This document shows positions 6,912 to 7,150 of a DNA stretch of 7,150 nt, one piece after another. Numbering within the stretch: the stretch's first letter is position 1; each line of letters starts with the position of its first letter. The notes beneath the pieces were generated by a model, which saw only the letters and a program-made list of their open reading frames with translations, did not search any database and was not told where the DNA came from. The DNA is taken from contig CAYRIF010000194.1 in assembly GCA_964424205.1 (NCBI GenBank), positions 1-7,150 on the forward strand, read 5' to 3'. A program made the translations under genes and the position numbers. Origin of the DNA: CAYRIF01 sp964424205 (lineage in GTDB: Bacteria; Bacteroidota; Bacteroidia; Cytophagales; Cyclobacteriaceae).

Positions 6912-6930
6912 CGCACAGATTTAAATATAT

Positions 6931-7150
6931 ATGATGATGATGACCCTAAAAAAAATATCCCTATTGATGCTAGCTCCAATGATTGTTGGGAGTATGTTGT
7001 TAAGCTGTGATGGTAAAAAGGAAACTAAGGACGAAGAAAAAGAAGCAGTAAAAATTGATACAACAACAGTAGCAGTAGATGCATTGTTGCACTACCCTGA
7101 AGAAAAACATTTCGCTAATATGAAGCAATTGACTTTTGCTGCAGACAATG
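6931..7150 (+). CDS. Lipoprotein, start of a probable TolB/PD40-like protein (partial)
   Basis: The reading frame is open from 6931 to the window end (73 codons) and continues outside. Four ATG codons in a row (6931-6942) make the exact start ambiguous by up to three residues. The N-terminus is a lipoprotein signal: Lys7-Lys8, a hydrophobic stretch (9-24) and the lipobox LLSC with Cys26. It is followed by a highly charged linker (DGKKETKDEEKEA) and then YPEEKHFANMKQLTFAADN. From memory, the phrase with KQLTF followed by an acidic-Asn pair resembles the entry to TolB-like WD40/PD40 beta-propeller proteins of Bacteroidota. Only the first strand would be in view, so that family call is tentative. 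Export and lipid anchoring in the envelope are well supported; the function is unknown. Confidence 0.75.
   Translation, partial: MMMMTLKKISLLMLAPMIVGSMLLSCDGKKETKDEEKEAVKIDTTTVAVDALLHYPEEKHFANMKQLTFAADN

Overview
This window looks like the chromosome of a member of the Bacteroidota. The evidence is AT-rich DNA, weak or absent Shine-Dalgarno sequences, several -7 promoter elements of the TAnnTTTG type, and a SUF operon typical of that phylum. Nothing in the window fixes the genus.

Layout: positions 1-434 hold no gene. They contain two nearly identical 125-bp direct repeats (1-125 and 238-362) in AT-rich DNA. Positions 435-4539 are a tightly packed plus-strand operon for iron-sulfur cluster assembly: sufC, sufD, sufS, sufE and a sufT-like DUF59/MIP18 gene. 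Gene junctions are +4, -4, 0 and +4 nt. Five bases later lies the convergent 3' end of a minus-strand SulP anion transporter (6272-4545). Upstream of it is a 219-bp gap with a SulP promoter element, a tandem 21-bp repeat and a strong hairpin. Next is a minus-strand arsC-family gene (6833-6492). A divergent promoter region (6834-6930) separates it from a plus-strand lipoprotein gene that runs off the right edge and resembles the start of a TolB/PD40 beta-propeller protein.

How the genes work together: SufS takes sulfur from cysteine and passes it to SufE, which delivers it to the SufB-SufC-SufD scaffold. SufC supplies ATPase activity, and the DUF59 protein probably helps mature or transfer clusters. 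SufB is not in the window; it is expected just left of position 1, in which case the repeats sit between sufB and sufC. The SulP and ArsC genes are probably separate transcription units.

The most interesting signal is a family of hairpin-forming repeats. The right-hand hairpin of the two 125-bp copies and the 6425-6452 hairpin share one architecture (outer stem, one bulged base, 3-bp inner stem, 3-nt loop). One stem pair differs by a compensatory A-T to C-G change. I see no clear new protein system; the proteins belong to recognisable families.
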